A stretch of 44,142 nt of DNA from Betaproteobacteria bacterium RIFCSPLOWO2_12_FULL_68_20 (GCA_001770655.1 MERQ01000087.1:1-44142), one strand, 5' to 3'; positions 18,906-29,689 are shown, counted from the stretch's first letter. Made by a program: numbers and translations. Notes: generated by a model not told the origin, from the sequence alone.

Positions 18906-20120
18906 CTACCGGATCACCGCCGCGATCGCCTCGGCGGCATAGCCGACGTTGCGGGAATTGAGCGCGGCGACGCAGATGCGGCCGGTCTCGACGGCATAGA
19001 TCGAATATTCCTCGTGCAGGCGGCGCACCTGTTCCCGGTCGAGCCCGGAATAGCAGAACAGGCCGCGCTGGCGCAGGACGAAGTCGAAGTCGGCCCCGGG
19101 CGCCCGGGCGCGGATGCCATCCACCAGCGCCCGGCGCATCGCCTTGATGCGCTCGCGCATCTGGCCGAGCTCCTCCTCCCACTGCCGCCGCAGCTCGGGC
19201 GTCGTCAGGACGGCGGCGACGATCTGCCCGCCGTGCGTGGGCGGGTTGGAGTAATTGGCGCGCACCAGGCGCTTCACCTGCGACAGCGCGCGGGCCGCTT
19301 CGTCGGCGCTGCCCGCGACCAGGCTGAAGGCCCCGACGCGCTCGCCGTAGAGTGAGAACGACTTGGAGAAGGAGCTCGACAGGAACACCGGCGTCATCGC
19401 GCCGGCGAACAGGCGCGCGGCGTACGCGTCGGCCTCGAGCCCGTCGCCGAACCCCTGGTAGGCAAGGTCGACGAACGGGATCAGCCCGCGCGCCTGCACG
19501 GTGCCGAGCACTTGCTGCCATTGCTCGTGTGAAAGATCGACGCCGGTCGGATTGTGGCAGCAGGCGTGCAGCACGACGACGGTTCCCGCCGGCAGCGCCT
19601 TCAGCGAATCGAGCATGGCATCGAAGCGCACGCCGCGGGTCTTCGGATCGTAATAGGGGTACTCCCTCACCGCGAAGCCCGCGCCCTCGAAGATCGCGCG
19701 ATGGTTCTCCCAGCTGGGATCGCTGATCCAGGCCTCTGCGCCCGGCACGATGCGGCGCAGGAAGTCGGCGCCGAGCTTGAGTCCCCCGGTGCCGCCGAGC
19801 GTCTGCACAGTCACGACGCGCCGCTCGCGGACGGCGCCGGATTCGCCGAGAAGCAGCGTGCGGACGGCCTGGTCGTACGCGGGCAGCCCGTCGATCGGCA
19901 GGTAGGCGCGCGAGGGCGCCGCGTCGACGCGGGCGCGCTCGGCGCGCCGCACGCATTCGAGCAGCGGCACTTTCCCGTCTTCGCCGTAGTAGATGCCGAC
20001 TCCGAGATTGACCTTCCGCGGGTTGGGGTCGGCGTTGAACGTCTCCGTGACGCCGAGGATCGGGTCGCCCGGCGCCATCGGCACCGCGGCGAGCGGGGAG
20101 GGAATGTGGGGCGCGTTCAT
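18906..20120 (-). CDS. Aromatic amino acid/aspartate aminotransferase (class I, TyrB/AspC type)
   Basis: 404 residues, PLP-dependent. Conserved blocks: DPILGVTETFNADPNPRKVNLGVGIYY at the N-terminus, HACCHNPTGVD, the PLP-lysine in SSSFSKSFSLYGERVGA, ANYSNPPTHGG, and the C-terminal RICVAALNSRNV with the carboxylate-binding arginine region. It interconverts tyrosine, phenylalanine or aspartate with their 2-oxo acids. The frame continues 14 codons upstream, but the ATG at 20120 (MNAPHIPS) matches the family start. Divergent from uvrB with 35 bases between. Confidence 0.95.
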   Translation of the reverse strand: MNAPHIPSPLAAVPMAPGDPILGVTETFNADPNPRKVNLGVGIYYGEDGKVPLLECVRRAERARVDAAPSRAYLPIDGLPAYDQAVRTLLLGESGAVRERRVVTVQTLGGTGGLKLGADFLRRIVPGAEAWISDPSWENHRAIFEGAGFAVREYPYYDPKTRGVRFDAMLDSLKALPAGTVVVLHACCHNPTGVDLSHEQWQQVLGTVQARGLIPFVDLAYQGFGDGLEADAYAARLFAGAMTPVFLSSSFSKSFSLYGERVGAFSLVAGSADEAARALSQVKRLVRANYSNPPTHGGQIVAAVLTTPELRRQWEEELGQMRERIKAMRRALVDGIRARAPGADFDFVLRQRGLFCYSGLDREQVRRLHEEYSIYAVETGRICVAALNSRNVGYAAEAIAAVIR

Positions 20121-20155
20121 CGTGCTAACATTTTTTCGCTCCAGGAATTCTACTC

Positions 20156-22186
<2,031 letters not shown>

Positions 22187-22261
22187 AGCCGCCTCGGTCC
22201 CTCGGTCCTGATTCCTCAGCGCTGCGCGATGAGCCGCCGGCGCGTTTCGTTCGATCGGCGC

Positions 22262-22603
22262 TTAGGCGAACAGGACATTGGCGTCCAGCGTCACCTTTTC
22301 GTACACCGGCTGCGGGGCGGCTGCGGCGACGACCACGGGCGGGACATACGGCGCCGGCGCCGGCGCGACGATCTGCGCGACGGGCTGCGTGTTGCATTCA
22401 TAGTAGCCAGGGCGCGGGCCGAAATCGCTGTGCCAGCACAGTCCGTAGCCGCTCATGACGGTCGCGCCTCGCTCATCGACGAGCAGCGCCTGATCGGTGA
22501 CGTCCCGGAGGAACTGCGCATTGGCGGCCGCGGAGAACACGCCGAGCGCCAGGGCGCAGGCGGCGGTCAAGCCGAGTTGTTTCTTGCTAAAAGGTGTTTT
22601 CAT
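22262..22603 (-). pseudogene. OmpA-like protein lacking its C-terminal OmpA domain
   Basis: 113 residues. A signal peptide (about 1-29, ending ANAQ) precedes a short region with VMSGYGLCWHSDFGPRPGYYECN and a Pro/Ala-rich linker, then PVYEKVTLDANVLFA and stop. In betaproteobacterial OmpA-type proteins the same order (SG-GLCW, Pro/Ala linker, KVTL-A-LF) leads into the peptidoglycan-binding OmpA domain (FDFDKS...), which is missing here. The break lies about 75 bases from the end of uvrB, at the edge of the candidate inserted segment. It could be a truncated gene or a short natural variant still made as a secreted protein. The ATG is preceded by GAGAGAG. Confidence 0.6.
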
Positions 22604-22890
22604 GGTCTCTCTCGAAGAATAAGTTGCGCTGGATCCGCCTTGCCAAGTTGCCTGCTACTGACTGCCAGCAAAAGCGGAAAGATACTGGGCGGTCTCGAGC
22701 AGCAGCATCCTGTCGTCGGCAACGGTAGGGTTGTCTACTTTTGCGGACATGAAGATAGTGACCTCAAGTCGTCAATACGAATGCCGTGCCTCGCACGGGG
22801 CGAGGTTGGATGATCGCCACTCTCCCGGGCGAGGTCCGGGCGCTAGCGCACGCAAGCTCGCAGAAGCCGGCCGTTAGCGGCGCGCGGTTT

Positions 22891-23691
22891 TCATTTGGCT
22901 TCCATGCGGACGGAACCGCCTTCGCCTTCCCAGCGCCGTTCGGAGAACAGGTCCGAGCCTTCGAAGCGACGGGCAGCCTCTTCCCAGTCGACGACGGGCC
23001 ACCAGCCCCTCAGGTACTCGGCGCGCCGGCTCTGGTGCTTGAGGTAGTAGGCGTGCTCCCAGACGTCGTTGACGAGGATGGGGAAATGCCCTTGCATCAT
23101 CGGGTTGGCGTGGCCAGGGGTGGTGTAGATCTGGAGCCTGCCGCGATTCTGCTGGGCCCGTGCCAGCCAGACCCACCCGGAGCCGAAGAGCTTGATGCCC
23201 GCTTCCTCGAAGCGGAGCTTGAATTGCTCCAGGCTGCCGAATTCGCGCTCGATCGCGTCGGCAAGCGGACCCGTGGGCTCGCCGCCCGCCGCCGGAGACA
23301 TGGCCCGCCAGAACAGGCTGTGGTTCACATGTCCTCCAGCGTTATTGCGGATGACGGTGCGGATGCTCAGCGGCATCTTGCTCGGGTTGAGCAGCAGCCA
23401 TTGCGCGTCGCGCCCGCGCAATTCGGGGAAGCCCTCGAGCGCCGAATTCAGGTTGGCGACGTAGGAGGCGTGATGCACGCCGTGATGCAAGGCCATGGTG
23501 CGCGAGTCGATGTGCGGTTCCAGTGCGGCAAGGGGATACGGCAGCGCCGGCAGCGCGTGCCTGGCATCGGCCGTGCCAACAGTTTCTGCAGAAAGTGCGG
23601 GAAGCCTCTGGCTTTTCACCACGACAATTCTCGGCCGATCGGCCAGGCATTTCGGTGCGCTGCCGCACAGAGCCGCGGCCATTTTTGCCAT
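22891..23691 (-). CDS. Fe/Mn superoxide dismutase
   Basis: 266 residues in the longest form. The four metal ligands are visible: His60 (EPHID), His124 (VNHSLFW), Asp209 and His213 (DVWEHAYY). The fold begins LPALPYPLAALEPHID near residue 47, so about 45 residues precede it, longer than usual and not hydrophobic. The ATG at 23691 is only 11 bases from the divergent DUF3185 gene, which leaves no room for a promoter. Internal GTG codons at 23622 and 23619, with a purine-rich GAGAA upstream, are likelier starts. Downstream, 22604-22890 holds no gene I can support, only a small stem (22789-22805). Confidence 0.9.
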   Translation of the reverse strand: MAKMAAALCGSAPKCLADRPRIVVVKSQRLPALSAETVGTADARHALPALPYPLAALEPHIDSRTMALHHGVHHASYVANLNSALEGFPELRGRDAQWLLLNPSKMPLSIRTVIRNNAGGHVNHSLFWRAMSPAAGGEPTGPLADAIEREFGSLEQFKLRFEEAGIKLFGSGWVWLARAQQNRGRLQIYTTPGHANPMMQGHFPILVNDVWEHAYYLKHQSRRAEYLRGWWPVVDWEEAARRFEGSDLFSERRWEGEGGSVRMEAK

Positions 23692-23702
23692 ACAAGACCG
23701 AT

Positions 23703-23927
23703 ATGAAAACCATCCTTGCCATCGGCGTCGCGCTGATCGTCATGGGCGCTGCAGTTCTCGGTTACGACCACTACAGCTACACCACCACCGAGAAAGTTCT
23801 CCAGATCGGGCCGCTCACCGCGACCGCCGAACGGACGCATACCGTCGCGTTGCCGCCGATTCTCGGCTGGCTGCTGATCGCCGGCGGCGCCTGCGCGCTC
23901 GCTTTCGCCGCACTGACAAGGAAATGA
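23703..23927 (+). CDS. DUF3185 small membrane protein
   Basis: 74 residues with two transmembrane segments (about 3-21 and 52-70) joined by a polar loop with the TTTEKVLQIGPLTATAERTHTV segment that characterises DUF3185. Function unknown in the family. Start ATG at 23703; the frame is open upstream but without homology. Divergent from the SOD gene. Confidence 0.75.
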   Translation: MKTILAIGVALIVMGAAVLGYDHYSYTTTEKVLQIGPLTATAERTHTVALPPILGWLLIAGGACALAFAALTRK

Positions 23928-23947
23928 TCCTCGGCGCACGCAGCTTC

Positions 23948-24400
23948 CTACAGATTGACCAGCGCCAGTCCCGCTCCTTCGAGCATGAGTTTCTTGCCGT
24001 CGGGCAGCTTCAGGTAGGGAGCGGCTTCTTCAACGGTGAGTCCGTATACAAAGCTCATCGAGCCGCGGCTGAAGCTGCCGGTCCCGTAGCCGCTGAACAT
24101 GCTCAAGCGCTGAAACTGGAACGTCGCGAAAGCGCCATCGCTGCACTGGATCTGCCCCGAACCGCCGAGCTCGGCGCTGGAGGTGAATTGCCCGATGCAG
24201 GTGAGGTTTGGATCGCTTTGCGAACGAATCGCCAGAGTGCCCGCCCCGCTGACATTGCCTTCCGCCTCGCCCACGAACAGGTCGCCGGCCACGATCGCTA
24301 TCACCTGGCGGGTGGCGGAAAACAGCCCTGCGGCCGCGAGCGCCGCCGGGACTGCCAGTCCGATGCATGCAGCAAGTACTCCAATGAGCGGCTTCATCAT
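23948..24400 (-). CDS. Exported protein of unknown function
   Basis: 150 residues. Two adjacent ATGs (24400 and 24397); GGAGG sits 2 and 5 bases upstream respectively, favouring the second. Signal peptide (PLIGVLAACIGLAVPAALAAAG), then a small beta-rich domain with a CIGQFTSSAELGGSGQIQCSDGAFATFQF stretch containing two cysteines, and GTGSFSRGSMSFVYGLTVEEA. I do not recognise the family beyond a general resemblance to secreted beta-sheet proteins of proteobacteria. Convergent with the DUF3185 gene. Confidence 0.6.
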   Translation of the reverse strand: MMKPLIGVLAACIGLAVPAALAAAGLFSATRQVIAIVAGDLFVGEAEGNVSGAGTLAIRSQSDPNLTCIGQFTSSAELGGSGQIQCSDGAFATFQFQRLSMFSGYGTGSFSRGSMSFVYGLTVEEAAPYLKLPDGKKLMLEGAGLALVNL

Positions 24401-24498
24401 TGCCTCCACAGTATGGTCTTGCCTGCAGGCTGCGCTGTGCGCTGGTGCGCATAGGGCAGGGCAAGCGTCGCCGTCTTTCCTTTGATGCAAAAAAGTGG

Positions 24499-24504
24499 TG
24501 TAAT
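24499..24504 (+). promoter_or_regulatory. Extended -10 element for the Crp-type regulator
   Basis: TGTAAT preceded by TGG (24496-24498), an extended -10. A start near 24511 would give a leader of about 30 bases containing GGAGG at 24530-24534, 6 bases before the ATC codon at 24541. This layout argues that translation starts at 24541 and not at an upstream GTG. Confidence 0.4.
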
Positions 24505-24540
24505 CTCCGGAAAACTGCGGCTGGGTTCCGGAGGCTGTCG

Positions 24541-25293
24541 ATCGCTACCTCCCACAATCCGAAGCAAAACCATCTTCTCGCTGCCCTGCCGGCAGCCGAG
24601 TTCGAACGCTTGTCTCCCCATCTGGAACTGGTGCCGATGGCGCTCGGCGAGGCGCTATACGAATCAGGCGGTCGCTTGCAGCACGTCTATTTCCCGACCA
24701 CGTCCATCGTCTCGCTGCTCTATGTCATGGACGACGGCGCGTCAGCCGAAATTGCGGTGGTGGGCAATGAAGGCATTCTCGGGATCTCGCTGTTCATGGG
24801 CGGCGAAACCACGCCCAGCCGGGCGGTGGTGCAGAGCGCGGGATTCGGCTACCGTCTGAAGGCGCAGTTGCTGAAGCAGGAATTCAATCGCGCCGGACCG
24901 GTGATGCACCTCCTGCTGCGTTATACACAGGCGCTGATCACGCAGATGGCGCAGACCGCGGTCTGCAACCGGCACCACTCGGTGGAGCAGCAGCTGTGCC
25001 GCTGGCTGCTGCTCAGCCTCGATCGCCTGTCCACGGATGAGCTGCGCATGACCCAGGAATTGATTGCCAACATGCTCGGCGTGCGGCGCGAAGGGGTCAC
25101 GGAGGCCGCCGGGAACCTCCAGCGTGCCGGCCTGATCCGTTACAGTCGTGGCCGCATCACGGTGCTTGACCGCCCGCGGCTGGAGCAGGAGGTATGCGAG
25201 TGCTACGCGGTGGTCAAGAAGGAATTCGACCGGTTGCTCTCCGAAATTCCGCTCGGCAATCCCTTCCTTTCGGCCAGGGCACTACGGCAATAG
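24541..25293 (+). CDS. Crp/Fnr-family transcriptional regulator, probable ATC start
   Basis: About 250 residues. The N-terminal cyclic-nucleotide-binding-like barrel reads NHLLAALPAAEFERLSPHLELVPMALGEALYESGGRLQHVYFPTTSIVSLL; a winged HTH near the C-terminus reads MTQELIANMLGVRREGVTEAAGNLQRAGLIRYSRGRITVLDR. The effector-binding loop is degenerate, so cAMP binding is doubtful. No ATG, GTG or TTG lies in frame between the predicted promoter and the start of homology. ATC at 24541 follows GGAGG by 6 bases and would give (M)ATSHNPKQNHLL, the expected beginning. The nearest upstream GTG precedes the promoter. Last gene of the candidate inserted segment. Confidence 0.83.
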   Translation: MATSHNPKQNHLLAALPAAEFERLSPHLELVPMALGEALYESGGRLQHVYFPTTSIVSLLYVMDDGASAEIAVVGNEGILGISLFMGGETTPSRAVVQSAGFGYRLKAQLLKQEFNRAGPVMHLLLRYTQALITQMAQTAVCNRHHSVEQQLCRWLLLSLDRLSTDELRMTQELIANMLGVRREGVTEAAGNLQRAGLIRYSRGRITVLDRPRLEQEVCECYAVVKKEFDRLLSEIPLGNPFLSARALRQ

Positions 25294-25313
25294 CCGGCGT
25301 CTAGTCCGCCGAG

Positions 25314-25505
25314 TTGAAGGCGGCGCAGGAGGAAGCGCGCTACGAGGCGATGAGCGAGAAGCAGCTGGCGAGGGAATTTAACGCGCTCGAGAAGAAGATG
25401 ATCGAGCACGCGAAGAACCTCGAGTTCGAGCAAGCCGCGCAGGTGCGCGACCGCCTCGCCGAGATGAAGAAGCGCGTATTCGGGGTCGAGCTGGCTTCGG
25501 AATGA
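25314..25505 (+). pseudogene. Orphan uvrB 3' fragment (UVR domain only)
   Basis: 63 codons in frame from a TTG to a stop, equal to the last part of UvrB. There is no Shine-Dalgarno sequence before the TTG. Most of the 15 differences from the complete gene are at third codon positions and silent, so both copies evolved as coding sequence before they were brought together; neither looks like a decayed copy of the other. A short expressed UVR-domain peptide cannot be excluded. Confidence 0.8.
25315..25505 (+). repeat. Direct repeat, right copy (uvrB 3' end)
   Basis: Partner of 21996-22186, same orientation, no gaps, 15 mismatches by eye. Beyond the stop codons the two flanks are unrelated after about two bases. 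Convergent with the oxygenase gene 20 bases later. Confidence 0.93.
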
Positions 25506-25524
25506 AACTCCCGACCGCGCGGAG

Positions 25525-26781
25525 CTAGTCCAGCCCCATCGCGCGCCTGAACTCGCGCCGCACCTCGTCGGGCTGGCCGTAGTGCCAGCGGAAGTCCTCG
25601 AGCACCTTTCCCCACAGCGGGTCCTGCTCGTACTCCCGGCGCGGCAGGCCTTCGCGGAAGAACCTGCGGTTGATGGTCGGCAGCTCCACGCGCCGGTTGC
25701 GCCCGGGATCCCGGATCAGGCCCTTCGGATCGCGCCCCGCGGCAATCGCCTCGAGGTCCTTGAAGTACTGCTTGCGAACCATGGACACCCCGCGGTCGCT
25801 GGCGCCGAGGTTCTCCCTGGTGCGATCGGCGATGCGGCCCTGGCCGACCCAGGCGATGATGTCCTGGTTGACGACGTGGCTGGAGATCCAGCGCCCGGTT
25901 TGCGGGTCCCTGATCGGGCTTCTCCAGCACGGGATGCGCTCCTGCACGTACGGCTCGGCTTCGTTCGGCACGCGGATGAAGGACCACATCACCGAGAGCA
26001 TGTTCTCGTCGTCCACCGGCACACGCCACTCGAAGTGGCCGCCGAGGAAAAAGCCGTTCGGCCACAGGCACACCCTGCCGGTGGTCCATAGCGGGTGCTC
26101 CTCGTCGGTATCCTCGCGCACGCGCTTGTAGACGAAGCCATAGTCGAATTCGTCGAACGCGAGCTTTCGATGGGCGGGCGAGTACGGCCCGGTCTTTCCC
26201 TGCTGCCGGATGCTCCAGTTCGAATGCGCCCACTCGAAGTGCACCGGGTCGATCGAGTTTTCCTGGCATTGCAGCCAGTTGCACGGCACGTCGGCGAACA
26301 CGATCTGCCGGAAGCCGTTCTCCCACGAGTAAGGTTCCCAGTCCGGCAGCAGCGGGGCGGGCTGCGGGCCGAGGTAGACCCACAGCAGCCCGGCTTTCGC
26401 CTGCACAGGATAGGCCGTGGTACGGATGCGCGCTTTCAGCCTGCCCTTGGGATCGAACTGCTGCTCGAACGGCTGCTCGATGCAGCGGCCGCTCTCGTCG
26501 TAGGTCCAGCCGTGGTAGAGGCACCTCAAGCCGTGCTTTTCCACGTAGCCGTACGCGAGGTCGGCCGAGCGGTGCCGGCAGCGGCGATCGACAAGTCCGA
26601 AGGTTCCCGAGAGATCCCGGTACAGCACGAGATCCTCGCCCATCAGCCGGATCGGCTTGATCGGTTCGGCGTCGAATTCGCTCACCGCGCCGATCGGCTG
26701 CCAGTAGCGGCGCAGCAATTCGCCCATCGGCGTTCCGGCGCCGACCCGGGTGAGCACGCGGTTCTTTTCCGCGCTCAGCAT
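25525..26781 (-). CDS. Rieske [2Fe-2S] aromatic ring-hydroxylating oxygenase, large subunit
   Basis: 418 residues. Rieske cluster ligands Cys68-x-His70 and Cys87-x2-His90 (CRHRSAD, CLYHGW), then the catalytic domain with the mononuclear iron region QENSIDPVHFEWAH supplying the bridging Asp and two His. Length and sequence place it with one-component-oxygenase subunits such as phthalate 4,5-dioxygenase or O-demethylases (LigX type). These need a separate reductase, not seen here. It lies 14 bases after rne on the same strand, so it may be read from the rne promoter. Substrate unknown. Confidence 0.92.
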   Translation of the reverse strand: MLSAEKNRVLTRVGAGTPMGELLRRYWQPIGAVSEFDAEPIKPIRLMGEDLVLYRDLSGTFGLVDRRCRHRSADLAYGYVEKHGLRCLYHGWTYDESGRCIEQPFEQQFDPKGRLKARIRTTAYPVQAKAGLLWVYLGPQPAPLLPDWEPYSWENGFRQIVFADVPCNWLQCQENSIDPVHFEWAHSNWSIRQQGKTGPYSPAHRKLAFDEFDYGFVYKRVREDTDEEHPLWTTGRVCLWPNGFFLGGHFEWRVPVDDENMLSVMWSFIRVPNEAEPYVQERIPCWRSPIRDPQTGRWISSHVVNQDIIAWVGQGRIADRTRENLGASDRGVSMVRKQYFKDLEAIAAGRDPKGLIRDPGRNRRVELPTINRRFFREGLPRREYEQDPLWGKVLEDFRWHYGQPDEVRREFRRAMGLD

Positions 26782-26795
26782 GCCGCGACCGGCGG

Positions 26796-29378
26796 CTATT
26801 TCCGCGTTTCGACCTGCACCAGCTCTTCGTCGGCTTGAGGACGCGCCGGCTCGGGCCGCGGCCGGCCGAGCGGCACGGGCGGCTCCGGCTCGGCGGTGAC
26901 TGCAGGCGTCTTCGACCGGTCGGTCTCGACCATCTCCAGCCCGGCGCCGCTGAGATATTCCGTGGCATCGAACTTCGGCTGCTCGACGCGCGGCGCAGGC
27001 GCGGCGGCCTGCGGCGGCGCGCTCTGCGGTGCGGCAGGCTCCGTGAACACCGGCTCCTGCCTCACGGCCGCGACTGGCGGCTGATGCGCGGGCTCAGGAG
27101 CCTCATGCAGGGAGTCCACGCGCCGGCGCGCCTCGTGCATCTGCTCTTCGCGTATCGCATCGGCGGCATTGGCGTGCCGCGGCGCTTGCGGACTGCCGCC
27201 GCGCGGCCCCGGCGGCACACCCTGCGCCGCGTCCGGGCGGCGATCGCGCTGCCGGTCATGACGCTGGCGCCGCCCGCGGCGCTGCTCGTCGCCCTCGCGT
27301 TCCGGGCCGCGCGGCTGCTGCGGGGCCGGACGCTGCTCGGGGCGCTCGGCCTGCTGCTGCGGGGCCGGCCGCTGCCCTCGCTGATCCGGCCGGCGCCCAC
27401 CGCCGCGCCGCTGGCCGTTGCCGCGCTGCTCCAGCCGCGGTTGCTGCTCGCCGCGATCGCCGCGATCGCCGCGATGCTCCCTGGATTCGCGCCGGCCGTC
27501 GCGCCGCTCGTCGCGGCCGCGAGGCTCGAATCGCTGCTCCCGGCGAGGATGCTCGCGACGCGGCTCGCGCGGCGCGGGCGCGGCGAGGGAGGGTTCGCCA
27601 GGGCCCCGCGCCGGTTTCTCGCGCCGGAACCAGCCGAAGATGCGGCCGATGATCCCGGGTTGCGCCGCGGAGGGCGCCGCCGCGCGCTCGGCACGCGGCT
27701 GGGGCGCGCGCGCTTCCGGACGCGGTGCCGGGCGGCTCTCTGGCCGGCGCTCAGGCGCGACCGGCGCCGGCTGCTCGGGCTGAATCGCCTTGACCACCGC
27801 CTCCTGCTTCTCGCGCTTCGCTTCCGACTCGGCGCCCGGCGCCTTCGGCTCCTCGGGCTGCTCGACCAGCTCGTAGCTGGTGGGCACGTGCTCCATCTGG
27901 TTCAGCTCGTCGTGCTTGAGGCGCTGCACCTTGTAATGCGGCGTCTCGAGGTGGCGGTTCGGCACCAGCACGATGTTCACCTTCAGCCGCGCCTCGAGCT
28001 TCTGGATCTCGGTGCGCTTCTCGTTCAGCAGGAAGCTCGCCACGTCCACCGGCAGCTGCACGTGCACCGCGCCGGTATTCTCCTTCATGGCCTCTTCCTG
28101 CATGATGCGCAGCACGTGCAGCGCGGTCGACTCGGTGCCGCGGATGAAACCGGTGCCGCTGCAGCGCGGGCAGCTGATGTGCGCCGTCTCCTCGAGCGAG
28201 GCCTGCAGGCGCTGGCGCGAGAGCTCCATCAGCCCGAAGCGCGAGATCTTGCCGATCTGCACGCGCGCCCGGTCGTACTTGAGCGCGTCGCGGAACCGGT
28301 CCTCGACGTCGCGCTGGTTGCGCTGCGACTCCATGTCGATGAAGTCGATCACGATCAGGCCGCCCAGATCGCGCAACCGCAGCTGGCGCGCGGTTTCCTC
28401 GGCTGCCTCGAGATTCGTACGCAGCGCGGTCTCCTCGATGTCGCCGCCGCGCGTGGCGCGCGCCGAGTTGACGTCGATCGCCACCAGCGCCTCGGTGTGG
28501 TCGATCACGATCGAGCCGCCCGAAGGCAGGCTCACCTGGCGCGAGTACGCGCTCTCGATCTGGTGCTCGATCTGGAAGCGCGAGAACAGCGGCACGTCGT
28601 CGCGGTACAGCTTCACCTTGTTGACGTTGTCCGGCATCACGGTCTGCATGAAGGTCTTCGCCTGCTCGCAGATCTCCTCGGTGTCGATCAGGATCTCGCC
28701 GATGTCGGGCTGGAAATAGTCGCGGATCGCGCGGATGACCAGGCTCGACTCCAGGTAGATGAGGAACGGCTTGCCGGTCTGCTCCTTGGCCGCGCTCTCC
28801 ACGGCGAGCCACAGCTGCATCAGGTAGTTGAGGTCCCAGTTGAGCTCCTCGGCCGAGCGGCCGATGGCCGCGGTGCGCGCGATCACGCTCATGCCCTCGG
28901 GCAGCTGCAGCTGGTCGAGGTTCTCGCGCAGCTCGTTCCTGTCCTCGCCTTCGATGCGGCGCGATACGCCGCCGCCGCGCGGGTTGTTCGGCATCAGCAC
29001 CAGGTAGCGTCCCGCCAGGCTGATGAACGTGGTGAGCGCGGCGCCCTTGGTGCCGCGCTCGTCCTTTTCGACCTGTACGATCAGCTCCTGGCCCTCGCGC
29101 AGCGCGTCCTGGATGCGGGCGCGCCCGACGTCGACGTCGGGCTTGAAATAGCTGCGCGAGACTTCCTTGAACGGCAGGAACCCGTGCCGCTCCTCCCCAT
29201 AGTCGACGAAGGCGGCCTCGAGGCTGGGCTCGATGCGGGTGATGACGCCCTGGTAGATGTTGCTCTTGCGCTGTTCCCTTGATGCGGACTCGATGTCGAG
29301 GTCGACGAGCTTCTGCCCGTCCACGATCGCGACGCGCAGCTCTTCCTGCTGCGTCGCGTTGAATAGCATGCGCTTCAC
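26796..29378 (-). CDS. rne: Ribonuclease E
   Basis: 860 residues. Essential endoribonuclease that starts mRNA decay and matures rRNA and tRNA, membrane-associated. N-terminal catalytic half: S1 domain (from [31 protein letters not shown]), the 5' sensor/RNase H-like regions, catalytic aspartates in [14 protein letters not shown] and IVIDFIDM, and the zinc-link CPRCSGTG near residue 402 that joins dimers. The C-terminal third is disordered, rich in Arg, Pro, Gln and Glu (degradosome scaffold), ending [10 protein letters not shown]. Start is GTG at 29378 (GTG-AAG-CGC-ATG), with AGGAG 8 bases upstream. The large open frame on the opposite strand is an antisense shadow. Confidence 0.97.
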   Translation of the reverse strand: MKRMLFNATQQEELRVAIVDGQKLVDLDIESASREQRKSNIYQGVITRIEPSLEAAFVDYGEERHGFLPFKEVSRSYFKPDVDVGRARIQDALREGQELIVQVEKDERGTKGAALTTFISLAGRYLVLMPNNPRGGGVSRRIEGEDRNELRENLDQLQLPEGMSVIARTAAIGRSAEELNWDLNYLMQLWLAVESAAKEQTGKPFLIYLESSLVIRAIRDYFQPDIGEILIDTEEICEQAKTFMQTVMPDNVNKVKLYRDDVPLFSRFQIEHQIESAYSRQVSLPSGGSIVIDHTEALVAIDVNSARATRGGDIEETALRTNLEAAEETARQLRLRDLGGLIVIDFIDMESQRNQRDVEDRFRDALKYDRARVQIGKISRFGLMELSRQRLQASLEETAHISCPRCSGTGFIRGTESTALHVLRIMQEEAMKENTGAVHVQLPVDVASFLLNEKRTEIQKLEARLKVNIVLVPNRHLETPHYKVQRLKHDELNQMEHVPTSYELVEQPEEPKAPGAESEAKREKQEAVVKAIQPEQPAPVAPERRPESRPAPRPEARAPQPRAERAAAPSAAQPGIIGRIFGWFRREKPARGPGEPSLAAPAPREPRREHPRREQRFEPRGRDERRDGRRESREHRGDRGDRGEQQPRLEQRGNGQRRGGGRRPDQRGQRPAPQQQAERPEQRPAPQQPRGPEREGDEQRRGRRQRHDRQRDRRPDAAQGVPPGPRGGSPQAPRHANAADAIREEQMHEARRRVDSLHEAPEPAHQPPVAAVRQEPVFTEPAAPQSAPPQAAAPAPRVEQPKFDATEYLSGAGLEMVETDRSKTPAVTAEPEPPVPLGRPRPEPARPQADEELVQVETRK

Positions 29379-29386
29379 TTGTTTTT

Positions 29387-29404
29387 CTCCTGCGCGCGCA
29401 GGAG
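29387..29404 (-). promoter_or_regulatory. Hairpin hiding the rne ribosome binding site
   Basis: A perfect 18-base palindrome CTCCTGCGCGCGCAGGAG lies 8 bases before the rne GTG. As RNA it folds as a 7-bp stem with a GCGC loop, and its 3' arm contains the AGGAG Shine-Dalgarno sequence. This could make rne translation dependent on opening or cleavage of the hairpin. RNase E is known to control its own mRNA through its 5' leader in E. coli. Confidence 0.55.
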
Positions 29405-29689
29405 GTCCGGTGTTGCCTCGGTCGGTGCTCTCCTAGTGTCTACCGGTCGTTGCCTGGGATCGACGCACCCGTCCCTCACGGTGTGCGATGGGAATCCGCG
29501 GGAAAAGTCCCCTTGCGCGCGCTTCCAGTAAGATCGCTGCTTCCGGTGAGCGAAATTAACCACTGCTTCAGGCCCGGCTTCAGCCGGACAGGAGGCGGGT
29601 TGCAGGCGCCGGCCACGGCGGCCCTAGGCTCACCGCGCTGCGCAGACCTGTGCCTCGCGACTCGAAGCAACGTGGAGATTCTACGGAAA
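29405..29689. other. Divergent rne/rluC intergenic region
   Basis: With the hairpin, the gap is 311 bases and holds no gene I can support. On the minus strand it would encode the rne leader. A second stem, CCGGCT/AGCCGG (29574-29587), could form in it. Divergent rne and rluC with a long rne leader is also the E. coli arrangement. Clear promoters were not pinned down by eye. Confidence 0.5.

Larger units (their letters stand above)
22187..25314. other. Candidate inserted segment between uvrB 3'-end repeats
   Basis: About 3.1 kb bounded by 191-bp direct repeats of the uvrB end. It carries a truncated OmpA-like gene, a superoxide dismutase, a DUF3185 membrane protein, an exported protein and a Crp-type regulator. 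None relates to DNA repair, and its gaps look less GC-rich than the rest. No integrase, transposase or short terminal repeats are visible. Single-crossover integration of a circle carrying a uvrB 3' end would give exactly this layout: a complete hybrid uvrB on the left and an orphan 3' end on the right. A tandem duplication with later loss is the main alternative. Confidence 0.5.

Noticed and set aside
22187-25314. Segment considered as a transposon
   Set aside because: No transposase, integrase or short inverted ends seen. Only the long uvrB-derived direct repeats support movement.
26835-29282. 815-codon plus-strand frame opposite rne
   Set aside because: Low-complexity Leu/Arg/Ala translation with no family features; it is the antisense of a GC-rich gene.
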